The translations under genes were made by a program, and so were the position numbers. The notes beneath the pieces were generated by a model that worked only from the letters and a program-made list of their open reading frames with translations, was not told where the DNA came from and did no database searches. From assembly GCF_002836975.1 (NCBI RefSeq), contig NZ_NIJK01000047.1, positions 309,574 through 373,573 on the forward strand: a stretch of 64,000 nucleotides of DNA, given 5' to 3'. Shown here piece after piece: positions 16,264 through 27,747 of the stretch (its first letter is position 1; each line of letters starts with the position of its first letter). The DNA is from Shewanella indica (GTDB lineage Bacteria > Pseudomonadota > Gammaproteobacteria > Enterobacterales > Shewanellaceae).

Positions 16264-18916
16264 CGCAATTCTCCTCACGGCTAAGCTCTGGGCGCCCTTT
16301 CATGAATTGGGTTTGTGTTTTATGTCCAGCCTGAGTGTGGGTTTGACAGCAAAGACATGCCGGGTCGGCGCAAAGCGCAGCCTCACGTACGCTTAACGTT
16401 CGGCAATCCAAGCTGATGAGCCGTCCCAGGGTGCTGCGCTCTCCAAGCAGAGTATTGATGGCTGCCAGCGACTGCATCGCCGCCAGGGTTTGCACCGCAG
16501 GCCCCAGCACCCCCATGTCGCGGCAGCGCCCCGAGCCAGTGCTGTCTCGCGGGAACAGGCATTCATAACAGCCCGCCTCTGGGTTAAGCCAAGGGGCGGT
16601 ATGACACAATAGGCCGGAATCGGCGCTGATCGCCGCCGCAATCAGCTCTTTGCCCAACTTCACACAGGCTTGGTTAAGGTTATGACGGCAAAGAAAATTG
16701 TCGCTGGCATCCAATACCAGTGACGCCTCACGAATAAGCTCCGCACTCTTGGGGCCAAATAGCTTGGGCTCAATCTCAATCAGGCAGTTTGGATAATCGC
16801 GCCCCAGCTTTTCCTTGGCCACGTCGACCTTCAAACGGCCGATATCCTGCTCGTTGTAGAGCAGTTGCCTCGGCAGATTACCCAACTCAACAATATCGGG
16901 ATCGATTAGAATGAGACGCCCTACTCCGGCGGCGGCCAAAGAGCGCGCCAGATGATGACCAAGACCTCCGAGCCCCACTATGGCGACCATCTTTACCTGT
17001 AAGGCGAGCTGCCCCGCTTCTGAGACTCTGGGCAGCAGCAACTGGCTACCGTAACGGATAAAGTCGCGATCGCTCAGCCCGGTACAGTCCTGACCCCCAG
17101 CACAGTCCTGAACCCCAGCACAGTCCTGAACCCCAGCACAGTCCTGAACTCCGGCACAGTCCTGAACTCCGGTACAGTCCTGAGCTCCGGTACAGTCCTC
17201 AACCCCAGCACGGCCCAGAACTCCAGTACCATCCCGCTCAGCTGCACCTTCCTGACCCCCGCCATTTTGTTGAGCATGGCTAATCCCACTTGCAATAGCG
17301 GCTGCTCGCCCTAACCAGCTTTGTGTCAGGCGCCTGAAGGCCGTTACCGGTTCGGCGGCCTCGGTAATGGCCCGCACCACGGCGACATTGGCCACACCGG
17401 TATGCTTGACGGCATCAAGGTTATGCTCGTCAATGCCGCCAATGGCGACCGTCGGCAGCAAGGAGCCGAAAGTTTCGCTATAGGCGCCAAGGCGCGTCAG
17501 TCCCTGGGGCAGGGACGGCATCACTTTGGTCTTGGTGGCAAAGATATGCCCGAGGGCCAGATAACTGGGCCTGTGGCGCAATGCAAGCAGCGCCTCGAAA
17601 TAACCATGACTGGATAACCCCAGCGCCATACCCGCCCCTTGGATGGCCTCAAGGGATGCCTGGCTGAGATCCTCCTGGCCCAAATGCACACCAAAGGCGC
17701 CGTGGGCAATGGCCAGTTGCCAGTGATCATTGATAAATACCCGCGCCTGATATTGGCGCCCGAGCGCGATGGCGCGAATGATCGCCCGCTCGGCGCTCGA
17801 GCCGGGCAGCACTTCCTCCTTGAGCCGCAATTGAATAGTGCGGCAACCTGCCTTGAGTAAGGCTTCCAGCAATTCGACATCGGCCACGACCGGGTAGATA
17901 CCCAGATTATGGGGCAGTGTTTTAAAGCCTTCAGCACTAACGCCTTTAACACTAACAGCATCAGCAGAGGTTGGCGCTGCAAGCAAAGGGGCGCCGAGCA
18001 CCAGGGCTGGGTTGGCCCAGGGATAATCCTCCAGCGGCCAAATGACAGGCATAAGCTCGGCGGCCAGACAAGCCCCGGGGCGACCTAAGGGGCCGGGACC
18101 ACTGCCTACCCGATAACTCTGCGCCAAAGCGCCATTGATATAGGCCTTGGCCAGAATTAGGGCATCGGGCAAGATCCAGTCGTGGGCCAAAAATGCCGCT
18201 ATGGCACTGGATAGCGTGCAACCGCTGCCATGGTTGTTGCTGGATGCTTGCCTTGGGCTCGCCAACACAAACCCCTGCCGTTGATGCAACCCTGAGCTGT
18301 GAGGCAAGTCTTTAAAAAGCAATAAGTCTTCTGCCAGACCGCGCGCGATCCCCGCCTCGAAATCCCCCCCCTTGGCCAAGAGATGGCAAGGCAGTTCGTT
18401 TGCCAGGCAAGTTGCCGCATCTTGCCAGGAAGGAAAGTCATGAATATCGCTGCGACTCAGCAACGCCAGCTCGTGAATATTGGGGGTCAGCACAGTGGCG
18501 AGCGCCGCCAGCGGCCGGTAATCCAGCCGCGCTGCGCCCGTTGCAGTACTCTTAGAGAGTGCATCGCCGCAACTGGCGACCATGACGGGGTCGACCACCA
18601 AAGGAACATCAGGCAGGTGCCGAGCCAACCAGTCACAAAGCAGCTGCAGCTGCGCTTGATTGGCAAGCAAGCCGATTTTTATCGCCTTGGGCGGCAAGTC
18701 ACCGAGCAGAGCATTGAGCTGCGCCAGCAACATCTCCTCGCTCACCGCCTCTGTTAGCGTCACTGCCACACTGCTTTGGGCGGTCAAAGTGGTGATAACA
18801 GAGCAGCCATGGCAGCCAAGATTACTCAAGGTGGCAAGATCGGCCTGGATACCGGCGCCGCCGCCACTGTCTGAGCCGGCTATGCTCCAGACTATCGGCC
18901 TTTTATCAGCCGCCAT
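16253..18916 (-). CDS. thiDEF: ThiD-ThiE-ThiF triple-domain fusion
   Basis: 887 residues from the ATG at 18916 (GAGGAAG 6 bases upstream; an in-frame ATG at 18934 is possible). Residues 6-280 are ThiD, hydroxymethylpyrimidine (phosphate) kinase: SIAGSDSGGGAGIQADL, DPVMVASCGD, NNHGSGCTLSSAIA. Residues 338-535 are ThiE, thiamin phosphate synthase: IQLRLKE, VFINDHWQLA, GVHLGQEDL, LGHIFATKTK. Residues 571-613 are seven hexapeptide repeats of type DCAGVQ. From 614 to about 870 is ThiF, the ThiS adenylyltransferase: VGLGGLGHHLARSLAAAGVG, NLPRQLLYNEQDIG, and paired cysteines CYEC and CLCC for zinc. ThiDE fusions are known in Shewanella; joining ThiF through a repeat linker is unusual. All three parts look intact. 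Confidence 0.95.
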   Translation of the reverse strand: MAADKRPIVWSIAGSDSGGGAGIQADLATLSNLGCHGCSVITTLTAQSSVAVTLTEAVSEEMLLAQLNALLGDLPPKAIKIGLLANQAQLQLLCDWLARHLPDVPLVVDPVMVASCGDALSKSTATGAARLDYRPLAALATVLTPNIHELALLSRSDIHDFPSWQDAATCLANELPCHLLAKGGDFEAGIARGLAEDLLLFKDLPHSSGLHQRQGFVLASPRQASSNNHGSGCTLSSAIAAFLAHDWILPDALILAKAYINGALAQSYRVGSGPGPLGRPGACLAAELMPVIWPLEDYPWANPALVLGAPLLAAPTSADAVSVKGVSAEGFKTLPHNLGIYPVVADVELLEALLKAGCRTIQLRLKEEVLPGSSAERAIIRAIALGRQYQARVFINDHWQLAIAHGAFGVHLGQEDLSQASLEAIQGAGMALGLSSHGYFEALLALRHRPSYLALGHIFATKTKVMPSLPQGLTRLGAYSETFGSLLPTVAIGGIDEHNLDAVKHTGVANVAVVRAITEAAEPVTAFRRLTQSWLGRAAAIASGISHAQQNGGGQEGAAERDGTGVLGRAGVEDCTGAQDCTGVQDCAGVQDCAGVQDCAGVQDCAGGQDCTGLSDRDFIRYGSQLLLPRVSEAGQLALQVKMVAIVGLGGLGHHLARSLAAAGVGRLILIDPDIVELGNLPRQLLYNEQDIGRLKVDVAKEKLGRDYPNCLIEIEPKLFGPKSAELIREASLVLDASDNFLCRHNLNQACVKLGKELIAAAISADSGLLCHTAPWLNPEAGCYECLFPRDSTGSGRCRDMGVLGPAVQTLAAMQSLAAINTLLGERSTLGRLISLDCRTLSVREAALCADPACLCCQTHTQAGHKTQTQFMKGRPELSREENCDAN
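17078..17206 (-). repeat. 18-base tandem repeat, seven units, in the thiDEF linker
   Basis: Seven in-frame 18-base units encode VEDCTG, AQDCTG, VQDCAG (four copies) and GQDCTG. The central units differ by only one or two bases, so the array is recent and likely length-variable. It joins the ThiE and ThiF domains and adds seven cysteines at six-residue spacing. Confidence 0.9.
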
Positions 18917-18917
18917 T

Positions 18918-21038
<2,121 letters not shown>

Positions 21039-21262
21039 TCTTTTGGAAAATGAAATTGCTTGTCAGGAGAGTTGAATAATAAGCGGCGCAAGCTGACTGA
21101 TTAAACTCCTTAATTTGGAGTCCTCCTCCGGCGGTGTTGGCAGACTGACCTCGTGGTTTCAGGTCAGTTCAATGTCCGCTGGAGAAGCCAGATATCGCCT
21201 CGGCTCTTTAAAGCCTTTGGCATAGATTTTTGCTCGCAGTGGCTGCGGTAATGCTGCAGCTG

Positions 21263-21350
21263 AATGCTTGTTTCCTTCGCAGGTGCTAGCCTGATCAGGT
21301 TCAACGGATCCCGAATAAACGGTCTCAGCCCAGAGGGCACTCCGACAAGA
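21263..21350 (-). promoter_or_regulatory. TPP riboswitch (THI element) of the thiC operon
   Basis: On the minus strand the hallmark blocks occur in order: TCGGAGTGCC, GGCTGAGA, GGGATCC, GAACCTGATCAGG and CTAGCACCTGCGAAGGAAAC. These are the conserved P2/P3/P4/P5 parts of the thiamin pyrophosphate aptamer. About 220 bases separate it from the thiC ATG. That leader contains TGACCT...AGGTCA and ACTCC...GGAGT helices that could form the expression platform. Confidence 0.95.
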
Positions 21351-21359
21351 TTACTGCCG

Positions 21360-21389
21360 AGTATAAGCACAAGCGGAAGCGGGAAACAA
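21360..21389 (-). promoter_or_regulatory. Probable promoter of the thiC operon
   Basis: On the minus strand TTGTTT (21389-21384) and TATACT (21365-21360) are 18 bases apart, with a TG just upstream of the -10 region. Transcription would begin just before the riboswitch. Confidence 0.5.
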
Positions 21390-21518
21390 GCCCGACAGCA
21401 AAACGCGCCGCAGAATCTAATCCATTAAAATCATAAGTTAATTATTTGAATTTAATAAAAATATTTACAAAAATCTGGAAACCAATCTATTTCCAATCAA
21501 ATAAATTGATTACAAAAC

Positions 21519-22718
21519 TCACTTACCAAGCCGCTTTAGACGGCTGACCACCGCCTCCTTGAGTGCTTTTTCCATCTCTGTCTGACCGCACTTAAATGGA
21601 AACCCCAAATTTTCGGCGTAGGGATTGAGCGGAGTCGGCACCTTGACGACCCGATAGCAGGTATCACCATCCTTGACGATACGGTTGGGGTCGAGCGGCA
21701 GATCAAGACTGGCCACTTTATTGAAATCATCGGCGTCATTGACCCAAAGCTCCTCCATCTCCCCATCCATTTCACTGAGGCTCTTGCGTCCCGTGGCCTT
21801 ATCCGCATATTGCTGTGATAGCTGCTGCAGCGCCTGCTGTTGCGAGTGTTGCAATACTTTTCGGGCAGACTTTAATGCGCTTGAACTGAAGTCCAGCTGA
21901 GCTTGCTCTGCCGGCTGCGGTTTAAAGTCATATGCTCGCTCTGGCGCAGGTACGGCTGCATTTTTCGTTTCTTCAATGACTCTACCAATAGGCTTAACGC
22001 TTTGAGCCCGAGTCTTGGGGATGCTTTGCTCATTCTGGTCTTGAACCCTGTCTTGCCAAGTGTTTTGCCCAGCTTCTTGAACAGTTTCTTGCACAGCCAC
22101 TTGTTCAGTCTCTTGCAGCGGCTCTTCGGCAGCCTGCTTTTGTGGCTCAGTGTTTTGTTGCTCGGTTTTTTGTGGCTCAGAACGCTTGCTTGAGTCAGCT
22201 TTTTTAACCTCTATCGCTTCTTTGGACTGGATTATTGCTTCTTCGGCCAAGGCTTCCGGCACTGGCGTTAACGGTTTGGGGCTGGGCTGACTGAAATAAA
22301 GATAGGATTGCAACGCCTTGGGTTTGGCAGGCTTAGTCACCACTCTTCGCCATTCGGCCTGCTGCCAAAACCAGGATAACCCCAGCAATAGCACTAAGTG
22401 CGCGGCTCCCGCCACGGTCCAACTACTGAAGGCGTTGCCCTTTGCCTCAGCATCCCCCTGCTCTGCTTTTTTAGTCATGCCAACTTGCGCCAGGCATTGG
22501 GGTTGAACCCCAAGCTGTTGACTAAAAAGCGATTGGTCAAAGAAAGGGTCAATCGAATGTATTTGAAAATGGCTTGGTTGGCAGGAACCTGTGTTAAGGA
22601 TTTCATCCAGATCAAGCTCAAAGGCAGCATCCCTACCCGGAATGCTGAAGCTCAAGCTTGCCATTGTCGCCGGGCTTTCGTCTCGGCTGGCAATCAATTT
22701 ATCTGAATGTGAAGGCAT
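21519..22718 (-). CDS. Single-membrane-span protein with TonB-like layout
   Basis: 399 residues. A cytoplasmic N-terminus of about 97 residues is followed by one hydrophobic helix at about 98-117 (SSWTVAGAAHLVLLLGLSWF). A long Pro/Gln/Glu-rich region (about 140-260, with Glu-Thr-Glu-Gln and Val-Gln-Glu-type repeats) then leads to a C-terminal domain with two cysteines (DGDTCYRVVKVPTPLNPYAE, then GFPFKCGQ). This layout is like TonB or TolA, but the C-terminal domain is not one I recognise. Likely inner membrane with a periplasmic end. It lies downstream of nothing obvious and is convergent with no gene. Function unknown. Confidence 0.72.
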   Translation of the reverse strand: MPSHSDKLIASRDESPATMASLSFSIPGRDAAFELDLDEILNTGSCQPSHFQIHSIDPFFDQSLFSQQLGVQPQCLAQVGMTKKAEQGDAEAKGNAFSSWTVAGAAHLVLLLGLSWFWQQAEWRRVVTKPAKPKALQSYLYFSQPSPKPLTPVPEALAEEAIIQSKEAIEVKKADSSKRSEPQKTEQQNTEPQKQAAEEPLQETEQVAVQETVQEAGQNTWQDRVQDQNEQSIPKTRAQSVKPIGRVIEETKNAAVPAPERAYDFKPQPAEQAQLDFSSSALKSARKVLQHSQQQALQQLSQQYADKATGRKSLSEMDGEMEELWVNDADDFNKVASLDLPLDPNRIVKDGDTCYRVVKVPTPLNPYAENLGFPFKCGQTEMEKALKEAVVSRLKRLGK

Positions 22719-23083
22719 AAGCCGCTGATTTATCTTTCGCCAAATGTAAACTCAGCGTTAGAGAAAACCCTCGGTAAAAAGTTCATTCCCTTGTTTGAAA
22801 AGCAATTTACGCTACAAACTCAAATCGACGGCTTCAAACAAAACAGGTAAAACCTTTGTCGAATAAGGCTGACGGGATCCTCTGAACAAATTAACTGTAA
22901 AAAGCGACTTGGAAGCCGGGCAACGAGTTGTTAAGGTGCAGCATTAGACGTTTGCAAAAAATGCAGATGATACGGTTTAAAGAACAAATCAATCTCAGCG
23001 AACAGCTGTACACTTTTATCTAGCCAGAGTGCCATAGCGCTGTTAGACTCACTTTCAATGAGGTCGAACCAGAAGAGTCAATC
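22719..23083. other. Intergenic region between divergent genes, no clear feature
   Basis: 365 bases separate the TonB-like gene from the TrhA gene. It must hold both promoters, but I see no strong -35/-10 pair, operator, hairpin or small gene that I can defend. Confidence 0.5.
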
Positions 23084-23764
23084 ATGCCCAACAGTAAAGC
23101 TTCAGTCACTGCATCTCAATTTAATAGCCAATTTTCAGCTGGATATAGTCTGAATGAAGAGATAGCCAATGCCGTCAGCCATGGTTTGGGGGTGATTGCC
23201 GGCATTCTGGGCTTGGTGCTGATGTTGCTCAAGAGCTGGCATTCGCTGGATGCCATTCAGTTAACAGGTGTAACCATCTATGGCAGCAGTATTATCCTGC
23301 TGTTTCTCTGCTCGACCCTGTATCACAGCATTCCTCAGCCAGTGTGGAAGCGGCGCCTCAAGATGCTGGATCACTGCGCCATCTATCTGTTGATAGCCGG
23401 AACCTATACCCCGCTGATGTTAATTACTTTGGCAGATGCCCAGGAAGAATGGGTACTGGTAGCCATCTGGTCGTTGGCACTGGGGGGAATAGTATTCAAG
23501 AGCTGCTTTATTCACAGATTCAAGGCGCTGAGCCTGATATTGTATTTGGCCATGGGCTGGCTCTGCGTCGCCGTGTTGCCTGAGCTTATCGATAACCTGT
23601 CAACTGCCGGGTTCAACTTGCTGTTGGCCGGAGGCCTGAGCTACAGCTTGGGGGTGATCTTCTACGCCACCAAGGCGATCCCTTTCAATCATGCCATCTG
23701 GCATCTATTTGTATTGGGCGGCGCCGTTTGCCATTTCCTGTGTGTTTATCTGACGGTGATCTAA
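23084..23764 (+). CDS. trhA: TrhA/hemolysin III family membrane protein
   Basis: 226 residues with about seven hydrophobic helices. PAQR-type motifs are present: NAVSHGLGVIAGILGL, the STLYH segment (LCSTLYHSIPQP), DHCAIYLLIAGTYTPLML, and HAIWHLFVLGGAVCHFL near the end. The conserved His/Asp/Ser set of this integral-membrane hydrolase-like superfamily is intact. The hemolysin name is historical; family members are linked to membrane energy and lipid homeostasis. Monocistronic by position. Confidence 0.92.
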   Translation: MPNSKASVTASQFNSQFSAGYSLNEEIANAVSHGLGVIAGILGLVLMLLKSWHSLDAIQLTGVTIYGSSIILLFLCSTLYHSIPQPVWKRRLKMLDHCAIYLLIAGTYTPLMLITLADAQEEWVLVAIWSLALGGIVFKSCFIHRFKALSLILYLAMGWLCVAVLPELIDNLSTAGFNLLLAGGLSYSLGVIFYATKAIPFNHAIWHLFVLGGAVCHFLCVYLTVI

Positions 23765-23838
23765 CGCAGGCGAATAGGCTTAACTCAGCGCCGCCCTAGA
23801 GAGACAGCTTCCGGCTTGCTGTGCCAACTCTAGTGCAG

Positions 23839-24501
23839 CTAGGCCGGAGCTCTTATCTCAGCCTGCCATTGATTAAATTCACTGAGTAACCTCCGAGCGG
23901 CGATACTATAGCCTCCACCCAAGTCTTGCCAAACAGCCGCAATACATTCCAAGGTACATAACCCGCCCTGGCGCTGATTGCGCCGTAACCGAAACGCTGA
24001 GCCCTGCTCTGCTTGCAGTTCGACTCTGGCAAGCGACTGCAGATAGGGGCTTTGGCGATACATCTTGCCGGCCTCCTGCCAGGTTGCATCGAGTATGACC
24101 AGCGAATTTAGCGGCTTCCCTAATTTCAGAGCAGCTTTCTGAGCGGCTTCCTGAGTAGCGTCTTGAGGCAATGTTGCGCCCTGAGCCGGGCTTGGGTTTA
24201 GCTTTGAACTTGGGTCTGGAGTTGGATTTGGGTCTTGGTTTTGGCTTAAGTTTTGGCTTAAGTTTGGGCTTTCATTTACAGCTTGAGCTCGCGAAATACT
24301 TTCTTCAGAAGTACTTTCTTCGGTTTGCGGATAGAGTAAGGCAGTTCGCCCCAAAGACAAGTGCTCCATTAACCAAGCATTTGGGGCTTTACGCGCCCAC
24401 AATACCCGCTTACAGAGAGTCGGATAAGCCTTAAGCACCAGGGTGGCTGTATTACTGGCTCGATTCAGCTCTCTTTCATGGGTCAGCAGGATTATTTTCA
24501 C
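23839..24501 (-). CDS. Short DTW-domain protein (tRNA aminocarboxypropyltransferase-like)
   Basis: 220 residues from a GTG at 24501; the upstream frame is closed by the dnaE2 stop, so no longer start exists. The DTW core is present: LLTHERELNRASNTATLV, VILDATWQEAGKMYRQSPYL and LCTLECIAAVW. DTW proteins such as TapT add acp3 to uridine 47 of tRNA. The usual N-terminal cysteine cluster is missing. A low-complexity insert at about 75-120, built of LSQN, NPT and NPS near-repeats, interrupts the core. It sits 27 bases after dnaE2 on the same strand. Either a short subfamily or a gene truncated when the imu cassette arrived. Confidence 0.8.
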   Translation of the reverse strand: MKIILLTHERELNRASNTATLVLKAYPTLCKRVLWARKAPNAWLMEHLSLGRTALLYPQTEESTSEESISRAQAVNESPNLSQNLSQNQDPNPTPDPSSKLNPSPAQGATLPQDATQEAAQKAALKLGKPLNSLVILDATWQEAGKMYRQSPYLQSLARVELQAEQGSAFRLRRNQRQGGLCTLECIAAVWQDLGGGYSIAARRLLSEFNQWQAEIRAPA

Positions 24502-24528
24502 AGGCAGCAGCTTAAAATGGGTTATAGG

Positions 24529-27500
24529 CTAATGGAAATCCCGCGAGTGTACCACCAGCGCATGCATACTGCCCGAGATATCCTCCAGCCGACCGGCCAG
24601 CAGATGCAATACGCCGGACGAAAATTCCACGACCCCACTCACCTTAAGGATCCTGGCGCTCAAATAAGCCTGTCTCTGGGCTCTGGCCGTATCACTCCAT
24701 ACCACCAGATTAACATTGCCGGTTTCATCTTCGAGGGTGATGAAGGTGACTCCACTGGCGGTGCCAGGCCTTTGCCTGCCGACCACCAACCCGGCCACAG
24801 TCACATTCTGCCCATGACGACACTGCCACAAAGAGGCGGCGCTGTGACACTTGCCGAGTAACCCCTGCTCTCTGAGCAGTGCCAGAGGATGGCGTCCAAG
24901 GGTCAGCCCGGTACAGGCGTAGTCAGCCAGCAAGGCATCGACTTCGGTGACCTCAGGCAAGGCGGTTTCAAGGCGAAAATCGGCCTCGTCCGGCTGCTCA
25001 AACAAAGGCAAACTCTGCTGACGGGCGGCCAACTGCCACCTGATCTGATGGCGATCGCCCCCCAGGGTAGCAAAGGCATTGGCGCTGGCCAGCGCTTCCT
25101 GCTCACGCCTTGGCAGTGCCAGAGCCGCCAACTGCGACAAGTGGGTAAAGCCCTCGTCCCGACCCGCTACTATCTTGGCGGCGCTGTGCTCGGATAATCC
25201 CTTGACCAACCTGAACCCGAGGCGCAGTGCCAAGGAGCCATCGGTTTGTCGCTCCAGTGTGCTGTGCCACTGACTGAGGTTGATGCAAACCGGCAACACC
25301 AGGCCGCCATGATGACGAAGATCCTGAATAAGCTGTGACGGGCTGTAAAAGCCCATGGGTTGACTGTTGAGTAAGGCGCAGCAAAACGCCACCGGGTAAT
25401 AGTGTTTGAGAAAGGCCGAAACATAGGCCAGGAGCGCAAAGCTGGCCGAATGAGACTCGGGAAAACCATATTCGCCGAAGCCGCGGATCTGGTTGAATAT
25501 CTGCCTGGCAAAGGTGTCACTATAGCCTCGGGCCGTCATCCCCTGAAGCAACTTGTGTTCAAATTGCTCCAGCTCGCCACTGCGTTTCCAGCTGGCCATG
25601 GCTCGGCGCAGCTGATCGGCTTCCCCGCCACTGAAACCGGCGGCGACCATGGCCAATTGGATCACCTGCTCCTGGAAAATGGGCACCCCCATAGTGCGTG
25701 ACAACACGCCTTCCACCTCGGCCGAAGGAAAAGTAACCGGCTCGATTTTATCGCGGCGGCGCAGAAAGGGATGCACCATGTCTCCTTGAATTGGACCCGG
25801 GCGCACTATGGCTATCTGTATTACCAGATCGTAATAACAGGCGGGTTTGAGCCTGGGCAGCATGCTGGTCTGGGCTCGTGACTCCACCTGAAACACCCCC
25901 ATACTGTCGCCCTGCTGCAACATACGATAGACGGCCTGATCTTCCCAGCGAATATCCGACATGGCAAAGGGACGAATGTGACGGGAGATCAAATCGAAAC
26001 ATTTGCGGATCGCGGTCAGCATTCCCAACGCCAATACATCGACCTTTAACAGCCCCAGACTCTCGAGATCATCCTTGTCCCATTGGATCACAGTGCGCTT
26101 GGCCATGGCGGCATTCTCTACCGGCACCAGCTCGGCCAATGGCCCGGCCGAAATCACAAAGCCGCCGACATGTTGCGACAAGTGCCTTGGAAAACCCATC
26201 AGGGTCTCCACCAGCGGCAACAACCACTGCCCCAAACCTTGTTGTGGCAACAGCTTGCCTTGTTGCAACTGCTGCTGCCAAGGCACTTGCGGATCGCGGC
26301 GATCGACAGCGCCTATCAGCTCATCCAGCCGTTGCTCGCTGAGCCCCAGAGCCTTACCAACATCTTTCATGGCACTCTTGAAACGATAAGTGATCACACT
26401 GGCGGCCAGGGCTGCACGTTCACGACCATATTTTTGGTAGATATACTGGATCACCTCTTCGCGGCGTTCATGTTCAAAATCGACATCGATATCCGGCGGC
26501 TCATGGCGCTCCTTGGAAATAAAACGCTCAAACAGCATGTTGACCTTGGTGGGATCCACCTCGGTGATCCCGAGGCAATAACAGACCACAGAGTTGGCGG
26601 CCGAGCCACGTCCCTGATGCAGTATCCCTTGCCTGGCGGCAAAACAGACCAGATCATAAATAGTCAGGAAAAAGTATTCGTAATTGAGCTCGGCAATCAG
26701 CTTGAGCTCGCGCCGATACTGAGTCTGCACTTCAGGTGGTACCGCCTCGCCAAAACGCCTGCGGGCGCCCTTTTCCACCTCCTGCGCCAGATATTCACTG
26801 GCGCTTAGGCCGCTTGGCACCAACTCGGCCGGGTACTCATACTTGAGTTCATCCAAGTTGAAATGGCACCGGGACGCCAGCTCACAGCTCCTTGCCAACC
26901 AGGCTTGAGGGTGACGCCTGGCCATGGCGGTTATCGGCTTAAGCGCCATTTCGGCATTGCCCGATAACAGCTCACCGGCCATGGGCACGGCGCGACCATG
27001 GCGGATACAGCTGAGCACATCGTGCAGCCTTTGCCGCTCTGCAAGATGCATCTGCACATTACCGGCGGCGACACAGGGAAGGGAAAAACGATTCGACAGC
27101 GCCTCACAGGCCTCGAAATACCAAGCCTCTCCGGGTTGCAATTGCCGCTCCATCAAGAGATAAAGCGGCAGTGAAAACGCGGCTTTGACCCGTGTCGCCA
27201 GGGCATTCAACTGAGCCAGACTGCGCTGCTGCAGCTGCGTCAACCAAGGGGTTTGCTGACTTGGGCTTTGGTTGCTTAATCCCTGGTTTGTAGAGTTCTG
27301 ATTATCGACATTCTGCTGTTCAAGGCTCTGGTGAGCAGAGCTTTGCAAGTCGGCCTGCACCAGCAACTCGCTCACAGATGGTGGCCGCCACAGGCAAAAG
27401 CAGCCGCGGTCAATGGTCGCAAAATCATCCAGGGTTAACCGATACTTGCCCTTTTCGGCCCGGCGCCGCCCCCGGGTTATCAGAGTGCTGATAAGACCAT

Positions 27501-27747
27501 AGCCCCGGCGATTTCTTGCCAGCAGTACCAGGCAGCCTTCCGGCAGGTGGAATTCGGCGCCGACAATCAGCTTGATACCGCTTTGTTTGGTGGCCTCATG
27601 CGCCTTGACCACTCCCGCCAGAGAGCACTCGTCGGTAATGGCGATGGCCTCATAGCCCAGTTTGGCGGCCTGCTGCACCAACTCATCCGGGTGGGAAGCC
27701 CCGCGCAAAAAGCTGTAATTGGAAATAGCATGCAATTCGGCGTACAT
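24529..27747 (-). CDS. dnaE2: Error-prone DNA polymerase DnaE2 (ImuC)
   Basis: 1072 residues from the ATG at 27747, which overlaps the imuB stop (TGATG). The N-terminal PHP domain starts MYAELHAISNYSFLRGASHP. The C-family polymerase core includes GRGSAANSVVCYCLGIT, PPDIDVDFEHERREEV (catalytic aspartates), VHPFLRRRDK and ESHSASFALLAYVSAFLKHY. An OB-fold region near the end reads VTVAGLVVGRQRPGTASGVT. DnaE2 acts with ImuA and ImuB in damage-induced translesion synthesis. An Asn/Gln/Ser-rich insert (about 27250-27345) lies between the PHP region and the polymerase core. Third gene of a LexA-controlled operon. Confidence 0.96.
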   Translation of the reverse strand: MYAELHAISNYSFLRGASHPDELVQQAAKLGYEAIAITDECSLAGVVKAHEATKQSGIKLIVGAEFHLPEGCLVLLARNRRGYGLISTLITRGRRRAEKGKYRLTLDDFATIDRGCFCLWRPPSVSELLVQADLQSSAHQSLEQQNVDNQNSTNQGLSNQSPSQQTPWLTQLQQRSLAQLNALATRVKAAFSLPLYLLMERQLQPGEAWYFEACEALSNRFSLPCVAAGNVQMHLAERQRLHDVLSCIRHGRAVPMAGELLSGNAEMALKPITAMARRHPQAWLARSCELASRCHFNLDELKYEYPAELVPSGLSASEYLAQEVEKGARRRFGEAVPPEVQTQYRRELKLIAELNYEYFFLTIYDLVCFAARQGILHQGRGSAANSVVCYCLGITEVDPTKVNMLFERFISKERHEPPDIDVDFEHERREEVIQYIYQKYGRERAALAASVITYRFKSAMKDVGKALGLSEQRLDELIGAVDRRDPQVPWQQQLQQGKLLPQQGLGQWLLPLVETLMGFPRHLSQHVGGFVISAGPLAELVPVENAAMAKRTVIQWDKDDLESLGLLKVDVLALGMLTAIRKCFDLISRHIRPFAMSDIRWEDQAVYRMLQQGDSMGVFQVESRAQTSMLPRLKPACYYDLVIQIAIVRPGPIQGDMVHPFLRRRDKIEPVTFPSAEVEGVLSRTMGVPIFQEQVIQLAMVAAGFSGGEADQLRRAMASWKRSGELEQFEHKLLQGMTARGYSDTFARQIFNQIRGFGEYGFPESHSASFALLAYVSAFLKHYYPVAFCCALLNSQPMGFYSPSQLIQDLRHHGGLVLPVCINLSQWHSTLERQTDGSLALRLGFRLVKGLSEHSAAKIVAGRDEGFTHLSQLAALALPRREQEALASANAFATLGGDRHQIRWQLAARQQSLPLFEQPDEADFRLETALPEVTEVDALLADYACTGLTLGRHPLALLREQGLLGKCHSAASLWQCRHGQNVTVAGLVVGRQRPGTASGVTFITLEDETGNVNLVVWSDTARAQRQAYLSARILKVSGVVEFSSGVLHLLAGRLEDISGSMHALVVHSRDFH

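Noticed and set aside
17078..17206. CRISPR-like array
   Set aside because: The repeats are contiguous, 18 bases, without spacers and in frame within thiDEF.
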